From Rhizobium sp. J15 (GTDB taxonomy: Bacteria; Pseudomonadota; Alphaproteobacteria; Rhizobiales; Rhizobiaceae), in NCBI RefSeq assembly GCF_002531825.1, contig NZ_NWSX01000036.1:1-60446 (forward strand): a stretch of DNA of 60,446 nucleotides, in the 5' to 3' direction. The position numbers and the translations under genes are program-made. This document shows, in pieces, positions 1-8,950 of this stretch. The notes under the pieces were generated by a model that saw only the letters and a list, made by a program, of their open reading frames with translations, did no database searches and was not told the origin of the DNA. Each line of letters opens with the position of its first letter. Position 1 is the first letter of the stretch.

Positions 1-32
1 GGAATCCCAAATCGTTAAATCGTCACCGCGCC

Positions 33-1067
33 CTAAAACGTAAGCTGTACTTTACAGGCGGCCGTGCGGTCGCCCGCAAGCGTGAAGGCGGCGTTCGCCT
101 CTTCCAGCGGCAGGCTGTGGCTGATGATCGGCCGGACGTCGATCTCGCGGCTGGAGATCAGCTCGACGGCGGCGGCGAATTCCTCGTGGAAGCGCTGCGT
201 GCCGTGGATATGAAGCTCCTTGCCGACGATGGCGTTGAGCGGGACCGGGATCTCGCCGGTGACGCCGACCTGGACGATCGTGCCGCGCGGCCGGATGGCG
301 GCAATGGCGCTGCGGATGGCGGGTGCGGCGGCCGAGCATTCGAAGACGAGATCGAAATAGCCTTTGCCCGCCTCGAATTGCGCAAGGGCCGCCGCATCCC
401 TGGACACATTGATCGTGCGGCTGGCGCCCATCGCCTTTGCCCGCTCCAGCGCCGCATCGGCAAGATCGGTCACGACGATCTCGGCCGCGCCGTGATGGCG
501 GGCAGCGGCAACCATCAGGCAGCCGATCGGGCCGGCGCCGGTGACGAGCACGCGTTTGCCCGATATCTCGCCGGCGCGCGAAGCCGCATGCAGGCAGACG
601 GAGAGCGGCTCGCTGCAGGCCGCTTCCGCCGGTGTCGTCGCGGCACCCACTTCGAAGCACTGTTTGGCCGGCACCACCAGCCATTCCCGGAACATGCCCT
701 GCTCATGCGGCAGGCGCATCGCGCTGCCCATGAATCGCATGTCGAGGCAATGGATTGGCAGCCCCTTCGCGCAATATTCGCATTGGCCGCAGGGCTGGCT
801 CGGATTGACCGCGACCAGCGCGCCGGCTTTGAGATCGACCCCCTCGCCCGCCTGGCTCACCCTTCCCGAGGCCTCGTGGCCCGGTATGATCGGCTCGCGG
901 ACTCTCACCGGCCCGAAGCCGCCATCCTGGTAATAATGCAGGTCGGAGCCGCAGATGCCTGCGGCCGCCATTTTCAGAAGCACCTCGCCCGGACCGGGCG
1001 TCGGAACGCTGTCGGTTTCGAGCCTGAGATCGCCCTTCTGGTAAAGCCGTGCCAGACGCGTCTGCAT
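33..1067 (-). CDS. idnD: L-idonate 5-dehydrogenase-like zinc alcohol dehydrogenase
   Basis: A 344-residue medium-chain, zinc-dependent dehydrogenase. The catalytic-zinc ligands sit in GICGSD (Cys39) and GHE (His64, Glu65). The structural-zinc cysteines are 93, 96, 99 and 107, and the Rossmann motif GAGPIG is at 177-182. Overall it reads most like L-idonate 5-dehydrogenase, which oxidises L-idonate to 5-keto-D-gluconate in the cytoplasm. An AGGAGGG ribosome site lies close before the ATG. It is the last gene of the minus-strand TRAP operon, 9 bases after dctM, so its substrate is probably the acid sugar imported by that transporter. Exact substrate is inferred; sorbitol, xylitol or threonine dehydrogenase-like activity is the alternative. 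Confidence 0.85.
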   Translation of the reverse strand: MQTRLARLYQKGDLRLETDSVPTPGPGEVLLKMAAAGICGSDLHYYQDGGFGPVRVREPIIPGHEASGRVSQAGEGVDLKAGALVAVNPSQPCGQCEYCAKGLPIHCLDMRFMGSAMRLPHEQGMFREWLVVPAKQCFEVGAATTPAEAACSEPLSVCLHAASRAGEISGKRVLVTGAGPIGCLMVAAARHHGAAEIVVTDLADAALERAKAMGASRTINVSRDAAALAQFEAGKGYFDLVFECSAAAPAIRSAIAAIRPRGTIVQVGVTGEIPVPLNAIVGKELHIHGTQRFHEEFAAAVELISSREIDVRPIISHSLPLEEANAAFTLAGDRTAACKVQLTF

Positions 1068-1076
1068 CCTGCCCTC

Positions 1077-2483
1077 CTATCTCAGTAGCCCGAGCTGCTG
1101 CGGCAGCCAGAGCGATACGGCAGGGACGAAGGTGATCAGGATCAGCGCGATGAAGAGCGGCACCAGCCAGGGCAGGATCGCCATGGTGGTGCGTTCGACC
1201 GAGAGTTTCGCCACCCTGGACAGGACGAAGAGCACCATGCCGAGCGGCGGGTGCAGCAGGCCGATCATCAGGTTCAGCGTCATGATCAGGCCGAACTGCA
1301 CCGGATCGATGCCGAACCTTGCGACGATCGGCAGAAGGATCGGCACGAGGATGGTGATTGCCGCGATCGTATCCAGGAAGCAGCCGACGAAGAGCATCAG
1401 CAGGTTCACCAGGATCAGGAACACCCACTTATTGTCGGTGATCGACAGGATCGCATCGGAGAGCAGCTGCGCGGCCTGGCTCACCGTCAGCAGCCAGGCG
1501 AAGACGGAAGCCGCCGTGACGATGAAGAGAACGGAGGCCGTCGTCTCGATCGTATCGAAGCTTGCCTTGGCAAGCGTCGAGAGCGTCATCGTGCGGTAGC
1601 GCACCAGGCCGAGGAACAGCGACCAGAGCACGGCGGCGACCGCAGCCTCGGTCGGCGTGAACCAGCCCATCGTCATGCCGCCGATCAGGATGACCGGCGT
1701 CATCAGCGCCATGACGGCGGAAAAGCCGAAATACCAATCGGCTGCCAGCAGTGCGAGAAGGGCGATGCCGGCAGCAGCGTTCATCGACAGGCCTGCCCGC
1801 ATCATCAGATAGATCGCCACGGGCACCAGCAGGACCACGACGATTTCCAAGCCCGCCGACAGCAGCTGCCTGATATCGAAGGGCGCGTCGGAGCCCCAGC
1901 GCTTCTTGTAGGCGAAGGCGGCGACGGTGACCATCATCAAGAGCGTCATCACGACGCCGGGCAGGATGCCGGCCATGAAGAGCGCGCCGATCGAGACATT
2001 GGCCATCATGCCGTAGATCACGAAAGGCAGCGATGGCGGGAAGATCGGCCCGAGCGTGGCCGACGCCGCCGTGACGCCGACGGCGGCCTCGACGGGATAG
2101 CCGTGATCCTTCATCGCCTTGATCTCGATCGTGCCGATGCCGGCCGCATCGGCAAGCGCCGTGCCGGACATGCCGGAGAAGATGACCGAGCCGATGATGT
2201 TGACCTGCGCCAGCCCGCCCTTCATCCAGCCGACGAGCGCGACGGCGAAGGAATAGATGCGGCCGGTAACGCCGGCGGAGTTCATCAGGTTGCCGGCCAG
2301 GATGAAGAAGGGCACGGCGAGCAGCGGAAAGCTTTCGACGCCGGCGATCATGCGCTGGGCGACGATGATGTCGGGCGCCACGCCGTAAAGCACGATATAG
2401 AGCACGGAGGCGACGGCCATCGAAATGGCGACGGGCACGCCGACCAGCATCAGCAGCAGAAACGAACCAAGCAGCAGCAGCAT
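1077..2483 (-). CDS. dctM: TRAP transporter large permease (DctM)
   Basis: A 468-residue, almost wholly hydrophobic protein with a dozen or so membrane segments and the repeated Gly/Pro-rich loops of the DctM family (for example GLLHPPLGMVLF near the C-terminus). It is the ion-coupled membrane channel of a TRAP transporter, working with the small permease encoded 4 bases upstream and the DctP binding protein. It is somewhat longer than the usual 425-430 residues because of extra hydrophobic sequence in the middle. A GAGGG ribosome site lies 8 bases before the ATG. Confidence 0.95.
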   Translation of the reverse strand: MLLLLGSFLLLMLVGVPVAISMAVASVLYIVLYGVAPDIIVAQRMIAGVESFPLLAVPFFILAGNLMNSAGVTGRIYSFAVALVGWMKGGLAQVNIIGSVIFSGMSGTALADAAGIGTIEIKAMKDHGYPVEAAVGVTAASATLGPIFPPSLPFVIYGMMANVSIGALFMAGILPGVVMTLLMMVTVAAFAYKKRWGSDAPFDIRQLLSAGLEIVVVLLVPVAIYLMMRAGLSMNAAAGIALLALLAADWYFGFSAVMALMTPVILIGGMTMGWFTPTEAAVAAVLWSLFLGLVRYRTMTLSTLAKASFDTIETTASVLFIVTAASVFAWLLTVSQAAQLLSDAILSITDNKWVFLILVNLLMLFVGCFLDTIAAITILVPILLPIVARFGIDPVQFGLIMTLNLMIGLLHPPLGMVLFVLSRVAKLSVERTTMAILPWLVPLFIALILITFVPAVSLWLPQQLGLLR

Positions 2484-2487
2484 CGGA

Positions 2488-3060
2488 TCAACCCTCGACG
2501 GTCTGGAATTCTTCGGGCCGCTCCAGCACGGAGTAGCCGCGGCGCATATTGGCGATGAAGACGATGACCGCGCGGATCAGCATCAGCACGAAGGCAGCAA
2601 GGACGGAGTAGAAGACGATGTTGCGCGGCAGCTCGACGGTGACCATCTGCTCGTCGGCGACGACCTCGACGTAACGCCACATCAGATAGCAGCCATAGGC
2701 GAAGAAGCCGATGCGGACGATATCGACGAAGGTCGCGAGCACGCGCGCCAGCCCTGCCGGCATATAGTGATAGAACACGTCCACCTGAATATGCCGCGAC
2801 ATGCGCACGCACATGGCGGAGCCGAGAAAGACGACGCCGATCAGGCAGTTGATCGCAATCTCCTCGGTCCAGGCGTAGCTGTCGTTCAGCACATAGCGGG
2901 TGAAGAACTGCAGGAAAACGCAGCCGGTCATCAGCCAGAAGACGATCAGCGTGATCCAGTCCTCGATGCCGTAGTCTGCGACATTGGCGGTCGGCGCGTG
3001 CCCTTCGAATTCGTGGCCGATTTCCTCGGCCGTGATCGGCGTGTGAATTTCTTGCGACAT
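2488..3060 (-). CDS. dctQ: TRAP transporter small permease (DctQ)
   Basis: A 190-residue membrane protein with about four hydrophobic segments, the first near residues 34-55, preceded by a polar N-terminus. This is the usual form of a DctQ small subunit. The reading frame stays open upstream to 3213, but I start it at the ATG at 3060: AAGG stands just before it, and the upstream part runs into the inverted repeat at 3154-3290. It precedes dctM by 4 bases and follows dctP across that repeat. Confidence 0.9.
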   Translation of the reverse strand: MSQEIHTPITAEEIGHEFEGHAPTANVADYGIEDWITLIVFWLMTGCVFLQFFTRYVLNDSYAWTEEIAINCLIGVVFLGSAMCVRMSRHIQVDVFYHYMPAGLARVLATFVDIVRIGFFAYGCYLMWRYVEVVADEQMVTVELPRNIVFYSVLAAFVLMLIRAVIVFIANMRRGYSVLERPEEFQTVEG

Positions 3061-3153
3061 GATCGGCCTTGTTCCTGTTGGGGAAGGAGGGCGCGGCGTA
3101 GCCGGCGCGACCTTTGGTCTGTTGACGAGCCTCGCTCCTTGCTGGGCGGCGCG

Positions 3154-3290
3154 GCCCCTCATCCGGCTGCCGCCACCTTCTCCCCGCTCGCGGGGAGAAG
3201 GGACGTGCCACACCGGCTTGCCTGAATTTCAACGCTGCGTTTGGCACGTCCCCTCTCCCCGCGAGCGGGGAGAGGGTTAGGGTGAGGGGC
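3154..3290. repeat. Long inverted repeat between dctP and dctQ (RIME-like)
   Basis: Two inverted copies of a GC-rich unit. Each holds the palindrome CTCCCCGCTCGCGGGGAG or its inverse, with GCCCCTCA at the left end and TGAGGGGC at the right, and GACGTGCCA / TGGCACGTC inside. The RNA would fold into one long hairpin with internal hairpins. Rhizobial genomes carry many such mosaic intergenic elements. Here it separates the binding-protein gene from the two permease genes. Confidence 0.8.
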
Positions 3291-3316
3291 AGTCGCCGGT
3301 GCGAACCGAACGGACT

Positions 3317-4291
3317 TTACTGGATCGCCCGGATCGCTTCCCAGTCGGCCTTCTCGTAGCCGAAGTCTTCGAACTTGACCTTTTCCATCACGTTCTTTTC
3401 GAAGTCTGATTTGTCGACTTCGGTGACGTTGATGCCCTTCTCCTTAAAGGTGGCGACGAGGCTGTTTTCCTTGCCGGCGATCGTCTTGGTGGTGCGCTCG
3501 GCGGCCTGCTGCATCACTTCGCCGAAGATCTTCTTGTCCTCGTCGGAGAGCTTCGCCCACAGCTGCTTGGAGACAACCGTGTTCAGATGATCGACGATAT
3601 GGCCGGTGAGAATGATGTTCTTCTGAACTTCGAAGAACTTCTTCGCCTCGATCGTCGTCAGCGGGTTTTCCTGTGCCTCGACCGTGCCGTTCTGCAAGGC
3701 GAGATAGACTTCGGCGAAGGCGATCGGCGTCGTGTTGGCGCCGCAGGCACGCGGCATGGCGAGATAGGCCGGCACATCAGGCACGCGGATCTTCAGGCCC
3801 TGCATGTCGGCGCATTTGGCGATCGGCTTGTTCGAGGTCGTGTGGCGCGTGCCGTAATAGCTGACGGCGGCGATGTGGTTGCCGGTCTTGTCCTCGTAGC
3901 CCTTGGCGAGGCGCTGGAAGACGTCGCTCTTGGTATAGGCGATCAGGTGATCCGGGCTGCGGAAGATATAGGGGAAGTAGGTAACGCCGATCGGCTTGTA
4001 GTCGCGTGCCGCAAAGCTCGATCCCGAGATGATGATGTCGACCGTGCCGAGCTTGAGGCCCTGGTTGATATCGGCTTCCTTGCCGAGCTGCGAGGCCGGA
4101 TAGACCTCGATCTTGTAGCGCCCGTCGGTGCGCTTGGCGATCTCTTCGGCGGCCCAGACGGAATCCGTGTGGAAGGGCTCCGAGGTTTCGTAGACATGCG
4201 CCCATTTCAATACCGTCTGGGCGTGCGCGACCGCTGTCGTCGCCATGATCGCGGCTGCGGTGCAAAGTATCGTTGCCAGTCTCGTCTTCAT
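3317..4291 (-). CDS. dctP: TRAP transporter solute-binding protein (DctP)
   Basis: A 324-residue periplasmic protein with a Sec signal peptide (about residues 1-24, ending near AHAQ) followed by the DctP fold: LKWAHVYETSEPFH at the start and the central IRVPDVPAYLAMPRACGANTTP region with the conserved arginine that binds carboxylates. It captures an organic or sugar acid and delivers it to DctQ/DctM. GGAGGAG precedes the ATG. It lies 24 bases after the GntR gene and is followed by a large inverted repeat, a layout that should give more binding protein than permease. Confidence 0.93.
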   Translation of the reverse strand: MKTRLATILCTAAAIMATTAVAHAQTVLKWAHVYETSEPFHTDSVWAAEEIAKRTDGRYKIEVYPASQLGKEADINQGLKLGTVDIIISGSSFAARDYKPIGVTYFPYIFRSPDHLIAYTKSDVFQRLAKGYEDKTGNHIAAVSYYGTRHTTSNKPIAKCADMQGLKIRVPDVPAYLAMPRACGANTTPIAFAEVYLALQNGTVEAQENPLTTIEAKKFFEVQKNIILTGHIVDHLNTVVSKQLWAKLSDEDKKIFGEVMQQAAERTTKTIAGKENSLVATFKEKGINVTEVDKSDFEKNVMEKVKFEDFGYEKADWEAIRAIQ

Positions 4292-4315
4292 TGCTTGCTC
4301 CTCCCGAGCTCGGGT

Positions 4316-5074
4316 TTAAGTCTTGTTGGCTCCTCTCGCGGCCGCCTTGTCGCGGCCGCGCTCCTCCTCTCCCGAAAACTCCTCCCCGAAGCTCTCGGAA
4401 AATCTCTTCTGCGATAAAGTCAGATGGGCGCGCATCGCAGCCTTCGCGCCCGCCGCATCGCCTGATGCGATCGCATCGCGGATGGCGCGGTGCTCGTCCA
4501 CGGCGCTGCGCCATGTCGTCGGCCCCTCGAAATGGCTGGCGAGCTTTTCGAAATAAGGGGTCATGCGCATGTCGAACATCTCGCCGGTCACGCGGATCAG
4601 CGTCGCATTGCCGACGATGGCGGCAATGCCGGTATGAAAGGCGCGGTCGGCGGCGAGCACCGTGCCCGCATCGTTGACGCCGCCGCTCATGCGCATCAGC
4701 GCCTCGTCGAGCACGGCGATATCTTCAGGCCTGGCGCGGCCGGCCGCTTCCTCGGCGATGGCGCATTCGATGATGGCGCGCGCCTGCAGCAGTTCGAAAG
4801 GTCCCTCCACCGGCTCGCTTTCGCTCGCCGCCATGCTGACGGCGTGCCGGCGTACCACGTAGATGCCCGAGCCCATGCGAATGTTGACGAGCCCTTCGAC
4901 CTCGAGAACGATCAGCGCCTCGCGCACCGTCGGGCGCGATACGGACAATTGCTCGGCGAGCTCGCGCTCGGCCGGCAGCTTCTGGCCGACGACAAGCTCG
5001 CCGACTGATATCATCGAACGGATCTGATCCGCGACCTGCCTGTAGAGGCGGCGCGATTCCACAGGCGAAAACAT
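4316..5074 (-). CDS. FadR-subfamily GntR transcriptional regulator
   Basis: A 252-residue regulator. The N-terminal winged helix (about residues 8-75) carries the GntR signature LPAERELAEQLSVSRPTVRE. The C-terminal FCD-type helical domain binds the effector. It sits between the LDH2-type dehydrogenase and the TRAP genes on the same strand, so it most likely represses this operon until the transported acid sugar is present. A candidate operator lies just upstream at 5112-5130. The effector cannot be named from sequence. Confidence 0.92.
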   Translation of the reverse strand: MFSPVESRRLYRQVADQIRSMISVGELVVGQKLPAERELAEQLSVSRPTVREALIVLEVEGLVNIRMGSGIYVVRRHAVSMAASESEPVEGPFELLQARAIIECAIAEEAAGRARPEDIAVLDEALMRMSGGVNDAGTVLAADRAFHTGIAAIVGNATLIRVTGEMFDMRMTPYFEKLASHFEGPTTWRSAVDEHRAIRDAIASGDAAGAKAAMRAHLTLSQKRFSESFGEEFSGEEERGRDKAAARGANKT

Positions 5075-5111
5075 CCTGGCCTCCCCGACGGCTTCTCCTC
5101 AAGCACGCAGC

Positions 5112-5130
5112 TGGTCAATTGGCCTGACCA
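5112..5130. promoter_or_regulatory. Candidate FadR/GntR operator
   Basis: TGGTC at 5112-5116 and GACCA at 5126-5130 form an inverted repeat with a 9-base spacer, 38 bases upstream of the GntR start codon. TGGT...ACCA half-sites are usual for this subfamily. Assignment is by pattern and position only. Confidence 0.4.
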
Positions 5131-5183
5131 CTTGACCCATGGATATCACCGCACGGCTTGTGCGTCAATGCGCCGCATAAAAC

Positions 5184-6257
5184 TCAGGCAGGCGTGTTCA
5201 CGCCATAGGTGGAGCCGAGCGCCCTGAAGGCGCCGACCGTCGCCGGGTCGAGTTCCACGCCGTCTCTCTCGCGCTGCGCGGCGACGGCCCATTCCCGGTC
5301 GCCGGGCGCCATCACTTTGAAGCTCTCGCGCGCCGGGGAATTGCGCAAGGTATCGAGGTAGCGCCTCATCGCCGCGTCGAAGGTGTCGATATCGACAAAG
5401 GCGCCGGGCTTCAGCGCGATGACGAAAGCGCCGAGGCCGCGCGGCGTCGAGAAATCGGGGCCCGGCATCGGCGCGATGTCGAAGCTCAGCCGCATGCCTG
5501 TCAGTACCGCGCTCAGGATTTCCGAAATGCCGGCAAGCCCCGCGCCCTTGAAGCCGAATTCGCCGCCGAGCGGCGCCAGCATGTCGGCCACATCGGGATC
5601 CCTGGTGTCGTAGCCCCGCGCGTCGGAGGCGACGCCGGCCGGCAGCTCCCGGCCGAGGCTTCGATAGAGCTGCACGCGGTTATAGGGCACCGCACTCGTC
5701 GCCATGTCGAAGAGCCACGGGTCCTGCCCCTTGACCGGCACGGCGCAGGCGATCGGATTGGTGCCGTGGAAGCGCATCGCCCCGTCATGCAGCCGTACGA
5801 AGCTGTCGGAATTGCAGAAGGCAAAGCCGATGAAGCCGCGATCCGCGGCGTCGATCGCATAGGCGCCGGCGGGCCCGAAATGCGACGAGTTTCGTACCGC
5901 GACCGCGCCGATGCCGAATTCGCCGGCAAGACGCGTCGCATGCTCCATGGCCGTGTAGGTCGCGAGCGCGCCATGGGCGTTGTCGGCGTCGAGCGAGGCG
6001 ATGGCGCCGAAGGCACTGGCGAGCGTGAGCCTCGGGCGCGGATTGAGCCGGCCCTCGACCAGTCCCTTCACATAATGGGAAAGCAGCCGCACGCCATGGC
6101 TGTCGATGCCGTGGCGGGTGCCGTGCATCATCGCCCGTGTCGCGGCCTCCGCGGTCGGCCGGTCGGCGCCCGCCGCAATCAGGATCTGCCTGCAGAAATC
6201 CTCGATCGCCGCAAGCGGGATCGAGAGGCTGGAGGATGGGGTGCTGTCGGTCGCCAT
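5184..6257 (-). CDS. LDH2/malate-type NAD(P)-dependent dehydrogenase
   Basis: A 357-residue protein of the malate/L-lactate/ureidoglycolate dehydrogenase (LDH2) family, which has its own fold distinct from Rossmann enzymes. Family signatures are HGIDSHGVRLLSHYV near the N-terminus, the HFG-containing segment NSSHFGPAGAYA, and the FHGTNPIACAVP loop. I start it at the ATG at 6257; the frame extends to a TTG at 6302 that looks less likely. It is the first gene of the TRAP/idonate operon. The E. coli pairing of YiaK (an LDH2-family 2,3-diketo-L-gulonate reductase) with the YiaMNO TRAP transporter is a close parallel, so an oxo-aldonate is a plausible substrate. Specific substrate unknown. Confidence 0.88.
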   Translation of the reverse strand: MATDSTPSSSLSIPLAAIEDFCRQILIAAGADRPTAEAATRAMMHGTRHGIDSHGVRLLSHYVKGLVEGRLNPRPRLTLASAFGAIASLDADNAHGALATYTAMEHATRLAGEFGIGAVAVRNSSHFGPAGAYAIDAADRGFIGFAFCNSDSFVRLHDGAMRFHGTNPIACAVPVKGQDPWLFDMATSAVPYNRVQLYRSLGRELPAGVASDARGYDTRDPDVADMLAPLGGEFGFKGAGLAGISEILSAVLTGMRLSFDIAPMPGPDFSTPRGLGAFVIALKPGAFVDIDTFDAAMRRYLDTLRNSPARESFKVMAPGDREWAVAAQRERDGVELDPATVGAFRALGSTYGVNTPA

Positions 6258-6369
6258 GTTGCCTGGTCCATTTCCGGTGACGATTTCAGAAGTAGTAGCC
6301 AAGGGCCTGCCGCGCGTAAACGCCGACGCGACGATGCGTGATGACGTGTGCCGGCACTGATCCCCTTGG

Positions 6370-7098
6370 CTAGCGGCACATGGCCAGAGGCCGGCGGCTG
6401 GTTTGCGGCCAGTCGCGGCCGGTTATGCCGGGAACGTTGTAGGCGTCCGCCGCGAAGGCTTCGAGCGAAGCGCGATTGCGGATGATCACCAGGCCGCGGG
6501 TGGAATAGATGAGATGCTGGCCTTCGAGCACATGCAGGGCATCGGTGACGCTGGAGCGGCGCACGCCGAGCATGGTTGCCATATATTCGTGGGTGATTTC
6601 GATCTCCTGTCCTTCCAGCCGGTCGTCACACATCAGGATCCATTTCGCCAGCCGGACGTCGATCTTGTGAACGGCGTTGGAAAGCGCGGTGTTGGCGACC
6701 TGAGTGAAGAAGATGCGCAGAAAATGCGAAAGCAGCCGGCGCACGGCGGGCCGCTCGGCCAGGAAGCCCGCCAGCGCACCGGCTTCCACACGGCGTCCGT
6801 AGCCGCCGACCTGCATCATCACGTCGAACGAAAACCGTTCCGCGCCCACCGTCAGCGCCGGCGGCGACATTCCGTCCCTGCCGAGCACGCCGACCTCGGC
6901 CTTCCTGCCCTCGGGGCTCGTCGCCACCATGGAAGCAATGCCGTTTTCCAGGAAATAATAATGGCTGACCGGCATGCCCAGATGGACGAGCTCGAAATCG
7001 CGCGGAAGAGGAAGCGGTTCCAGTATGCGTTCCAGAGCCAGAAGCTCCGGATCCGCCAGCTGCGACAGGATGAGATTTTCGCTTTCGAAAGCGCGCAT
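6370..7098 (-). CDS. Crp/Fnr-like transcriptional regulator (copy 1)
   Basis: A 242-residue protein with an N-terminal cyclic-nucleotide-type beta-roll and a C-terminal helix-turn-helix (THEYMATMLGVRRSSVTDALHVLEG). The phosphate-binding cassette of true cAMP receptors (GE..L......RSA) is absent; the region reads VGVLGRDGMSPPALTVGAE, so cAMP binding is doubtful. The frame is open further upstream, but I use the ATG at 7098 with AAGAGCAGAGCG before it. It is divergent from the PAS kinase gene. It is one of four related regulators between 6370 and 13688. A GGAAC-N19-TT motif lies upstream. Confidence 0.88.
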   Translation of the reverse strand: MRAFESENLILSQLADPELLALERILEPLPLPRDFELVHLGMPVSHYYFLENGIASMVATSPEGRKAEVGVLGRDGMSPPALTVGAERFSFDVMMQVGGYGRRVEAGALAGFLAERPAVRRLLSHFLRIFFTQVANTALSNAVHKIDVRLAKWILMCDDRLEGQEIEITHEYMATMLGVRRSSVTDALHVLEGQHLIYSTRGLVIIRNRASLEAFAADAYNVPGITGRDWPQTSRRPLAMCR

Positions 7099-7213
7099 CG
7101 CTCTGCTCTTTGTTTGGCAAGAGCACACCGTGTCCAGCCGCCAGCGCCATAGTCCGCTCGGCCGCAGGAAAATCATGAATTGGAGACGGCCGATTGCAAG
7201 GCGCCTAGACCTA

Positions 7214-7239
7214 AACTCGATGGGCCGACAAAAGGTTCC
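7214..7239 (-). promoter_or_regulatory. Candidate EcfG/RpoE2-type promoter for Crp-like gene
   Basis: On the minus strand GGAAC (7239-7235) is followed after 17 bases by AGTT (7217-7214), matching GGAAC-N18/19-TT used by EcfG/RpoE2 sigma factors of rhizobia. It points toward the regulator starting at 7098. Pattern match only. Confidence 0.4.
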
Positions 7240-7250
7240 GTGACGAGTTT

Positions 7251-7296
7251 TGTGCGTAACCGCACATCGCAGTGCAAATGCTTTAGCAAGTGCTAA
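7251..7296. promoter_or_regulatory. Two operator-like palindromes before the PAS kinase
   Basis: TGTGCG-TAAC-CGCACA (7251-7266) and TTAGCA-AG-TGCTAA (7283-7296) are perfect inverted repeats, 33-78 bases upstream of the kinase start at 7329 and next to the divergent Crp-like gene. Neither matches the E. coli CRP (TGTGA-N6-TCACA) or FNR (TTGAT-N4-ATCAA) site. They are candidate sites for one of the local Crp-like proteins. Confidence 0.35.
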
Positions 7297-7328
7297 TGTC
7301 ATTGACGGCAGTTCGAGGGCGCACTGGC

Positions 7329-8702
7329 ATGGATCAATATCCTCTTTCAAACGAGGAAACGGAAATCTATCGGCACATCGTCGAGAGTGCTGCGGACTAT
7401 GCCATTTTTGCGATGGATCGCCATGGCACCATCCTCACCTGGAGCGCCGGCGCCGCGAAACTCTTCGGCTATCCGGCCGCCGAAATCATCGGCCAGAACG
7501 GCAGCCTCCTCTTCTCGTTCGAGGATCAGCTCGCCGGCGTCCTGCTCAAGGAAATCCGGCTGGCGCTCACCGCCGGCCGGGCCGGCGACGATCGCTGGCA
7601 TCTTAGAAAGGACGGCAGTTCGTTCTGGGCTTCGGGGCTGATGATGCCGCTTCGCAACAACGCGGGCGAGACCTACGGCCTGACGAAGATCGTCCGTGAC
7701 CGGACGCAAAGGCTTCATCAGGACGAGGCCTTGCGCGCCAGCGAGGAGCGGCTTCAGCTCATCCTCAAAAGCGCGATCGACTATGCGATTTTCGCTTTCG
7801 ACCGGGATGGGCGGATCATCAGCTGGAACACCGGAGCCTGCCGCATCTTCGGCTATGAGGAAGCCGAGATCCTCGGCCGCGACGCACGCATTCTCTTCCT
7901 TCCCGAGGACCGTGAAGAAGGCGTGCTGGAACGCGAGATGAAGTCGGCCTTCGAGCGCGGCCGGGCGGAGAACGAAAGGCTTCACCTGCGCAAGGACGGA
8001 TCGACATTCTGAGGCAGCGGCCTGACCATGCCGCTGCGCGCCCAGCGTGCCGGCTATATCAAGGTGCTGCGGGACGATACCGAGCGTCATTGCGCCGAGG
8101 AGCACCAGCAGATCATGCTGCGGGAGATGAGCCATCGCGTCAAGAACAGCCTGACGCTGGTCGCGGCCATGCTCGCCATGCAGGCCCGGTCGTCCAAACA
8201 GGAGGAGGTCGGACAGGCCCTTCGAGACGCCGAGGCGAGGGTCGGAACCATTGCCGAGGTGCATGACCAGTTGTGGCGCCAGCCGCATATCGAAACGGTG
8301 GATCTAGCCGATTTCCTGTCGAGCCTCTGCCAGCGCCTGCAGCAAACGAGCTCCCGCCACACCCTGTCGGTCGACGCCGATCCCTGCGTGGTCGATGCCG
8401 ACCGTGCCATCCAGATCGCGCTTCTCGTCAACGAGCTGGTGACCAATGCCTTCAAGCACGCCTTTCCCGATGCCTGCGGCGCCGTCACCGTCCGCGCCCG
8501 CAGCATCGCCGATGCGATCCGCCTCGAGGTGGCCGACGACGGACGCGGCCTGCCCGCGGACGTGCTGACCTCCGAGAACGGCGGAAAAAGTCTCGGGATG
8601 AAAGTGGTCCGCGCGCTCGTGCAGCAGCTCAAGGCCGAGTTCCATGTCGAGGACCGGCAGCCCGGCACCGGCTTCGTGATCCGCTTGCCGAGAGAGGGAT
8701 GA
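7329..8702 (+). pseudogene. PAS-PAS-HisKA_2 sensor histidine kinase interrupted by TGA
   Basis: Two stretches in one frame make up a soluble two-PAS sensor kinase. PAS 1 and PAS 2 lie in 7329-8009; the second stretch begins at 8013. The kinase half has the H-box EMSHRVKNSL, the N-box LVNELVTNAFKHAF and the G-box VADDGRGLP of the HisKA_2 class. A TGA at 8010-8012 stands exactly where the first PAS repeat has TGG (KDGSSFW versus KDGSTF-stop), and the frame continues without any shift. So this is either one nonsense mutation, a sequencing error, or readthrough/re-initiation at the ATG at 8028. Kinases of this class signal through PhyR-type regulators to EcfG sigma factors in relatives. GAGGG precedes the ATG at 7329. 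Confidence 0.8.
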
Positions 8703-8893
8703 CGGCCCTTGTCTGATCGGGGTTTGCGCGGTGCATCCATTCCAGCTTTCCTGCGCCTTCGCCGCAATGAGAGCTGCCTCTCAAACATCCGCGGCATTCG
8801 TTTTTCTCCACCCATCCACCTTTTGTCAAAACCGCACAGAGCCTTTCGCGAATATGGCCATGCCTGCCGTTTTGGCGCATAAGCTGATTACTA

Positions 8894-8905
8894 CCGTGAT
8901 CACGG
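8894..8905. promoter_or_regulatory. Perfect palindrome upstream of Crp-like copy 2
   Basis: CCGTGATCACGG is a perfect 12-base palindrome ending 45 bases before the start codon at 8951, in an otherwise gene-free stretch (8703-8950). It is a candidate operator; the binding protein is unknown. Confidence 0.35.
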
Positions 8906-8950
8906 GGACTGTCGGTATGAGCGCGGGCTCCCTCCCGCAGGAGACGGTCA

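Noticed and set aside
3154..3290. CRISPR-like repeat array
   Set aside because: There are only two inverted copies of one unit with no regular spacers. It is a palindromic intergenic element.
7251..7266. cAMP-CRP site
   Set aside because: The inverted repeat has a 4-base spacer and TGTGCG arms, not TGTGA-N6-TCACA, and the local Crp-like proteins lack a cAMP cassette.
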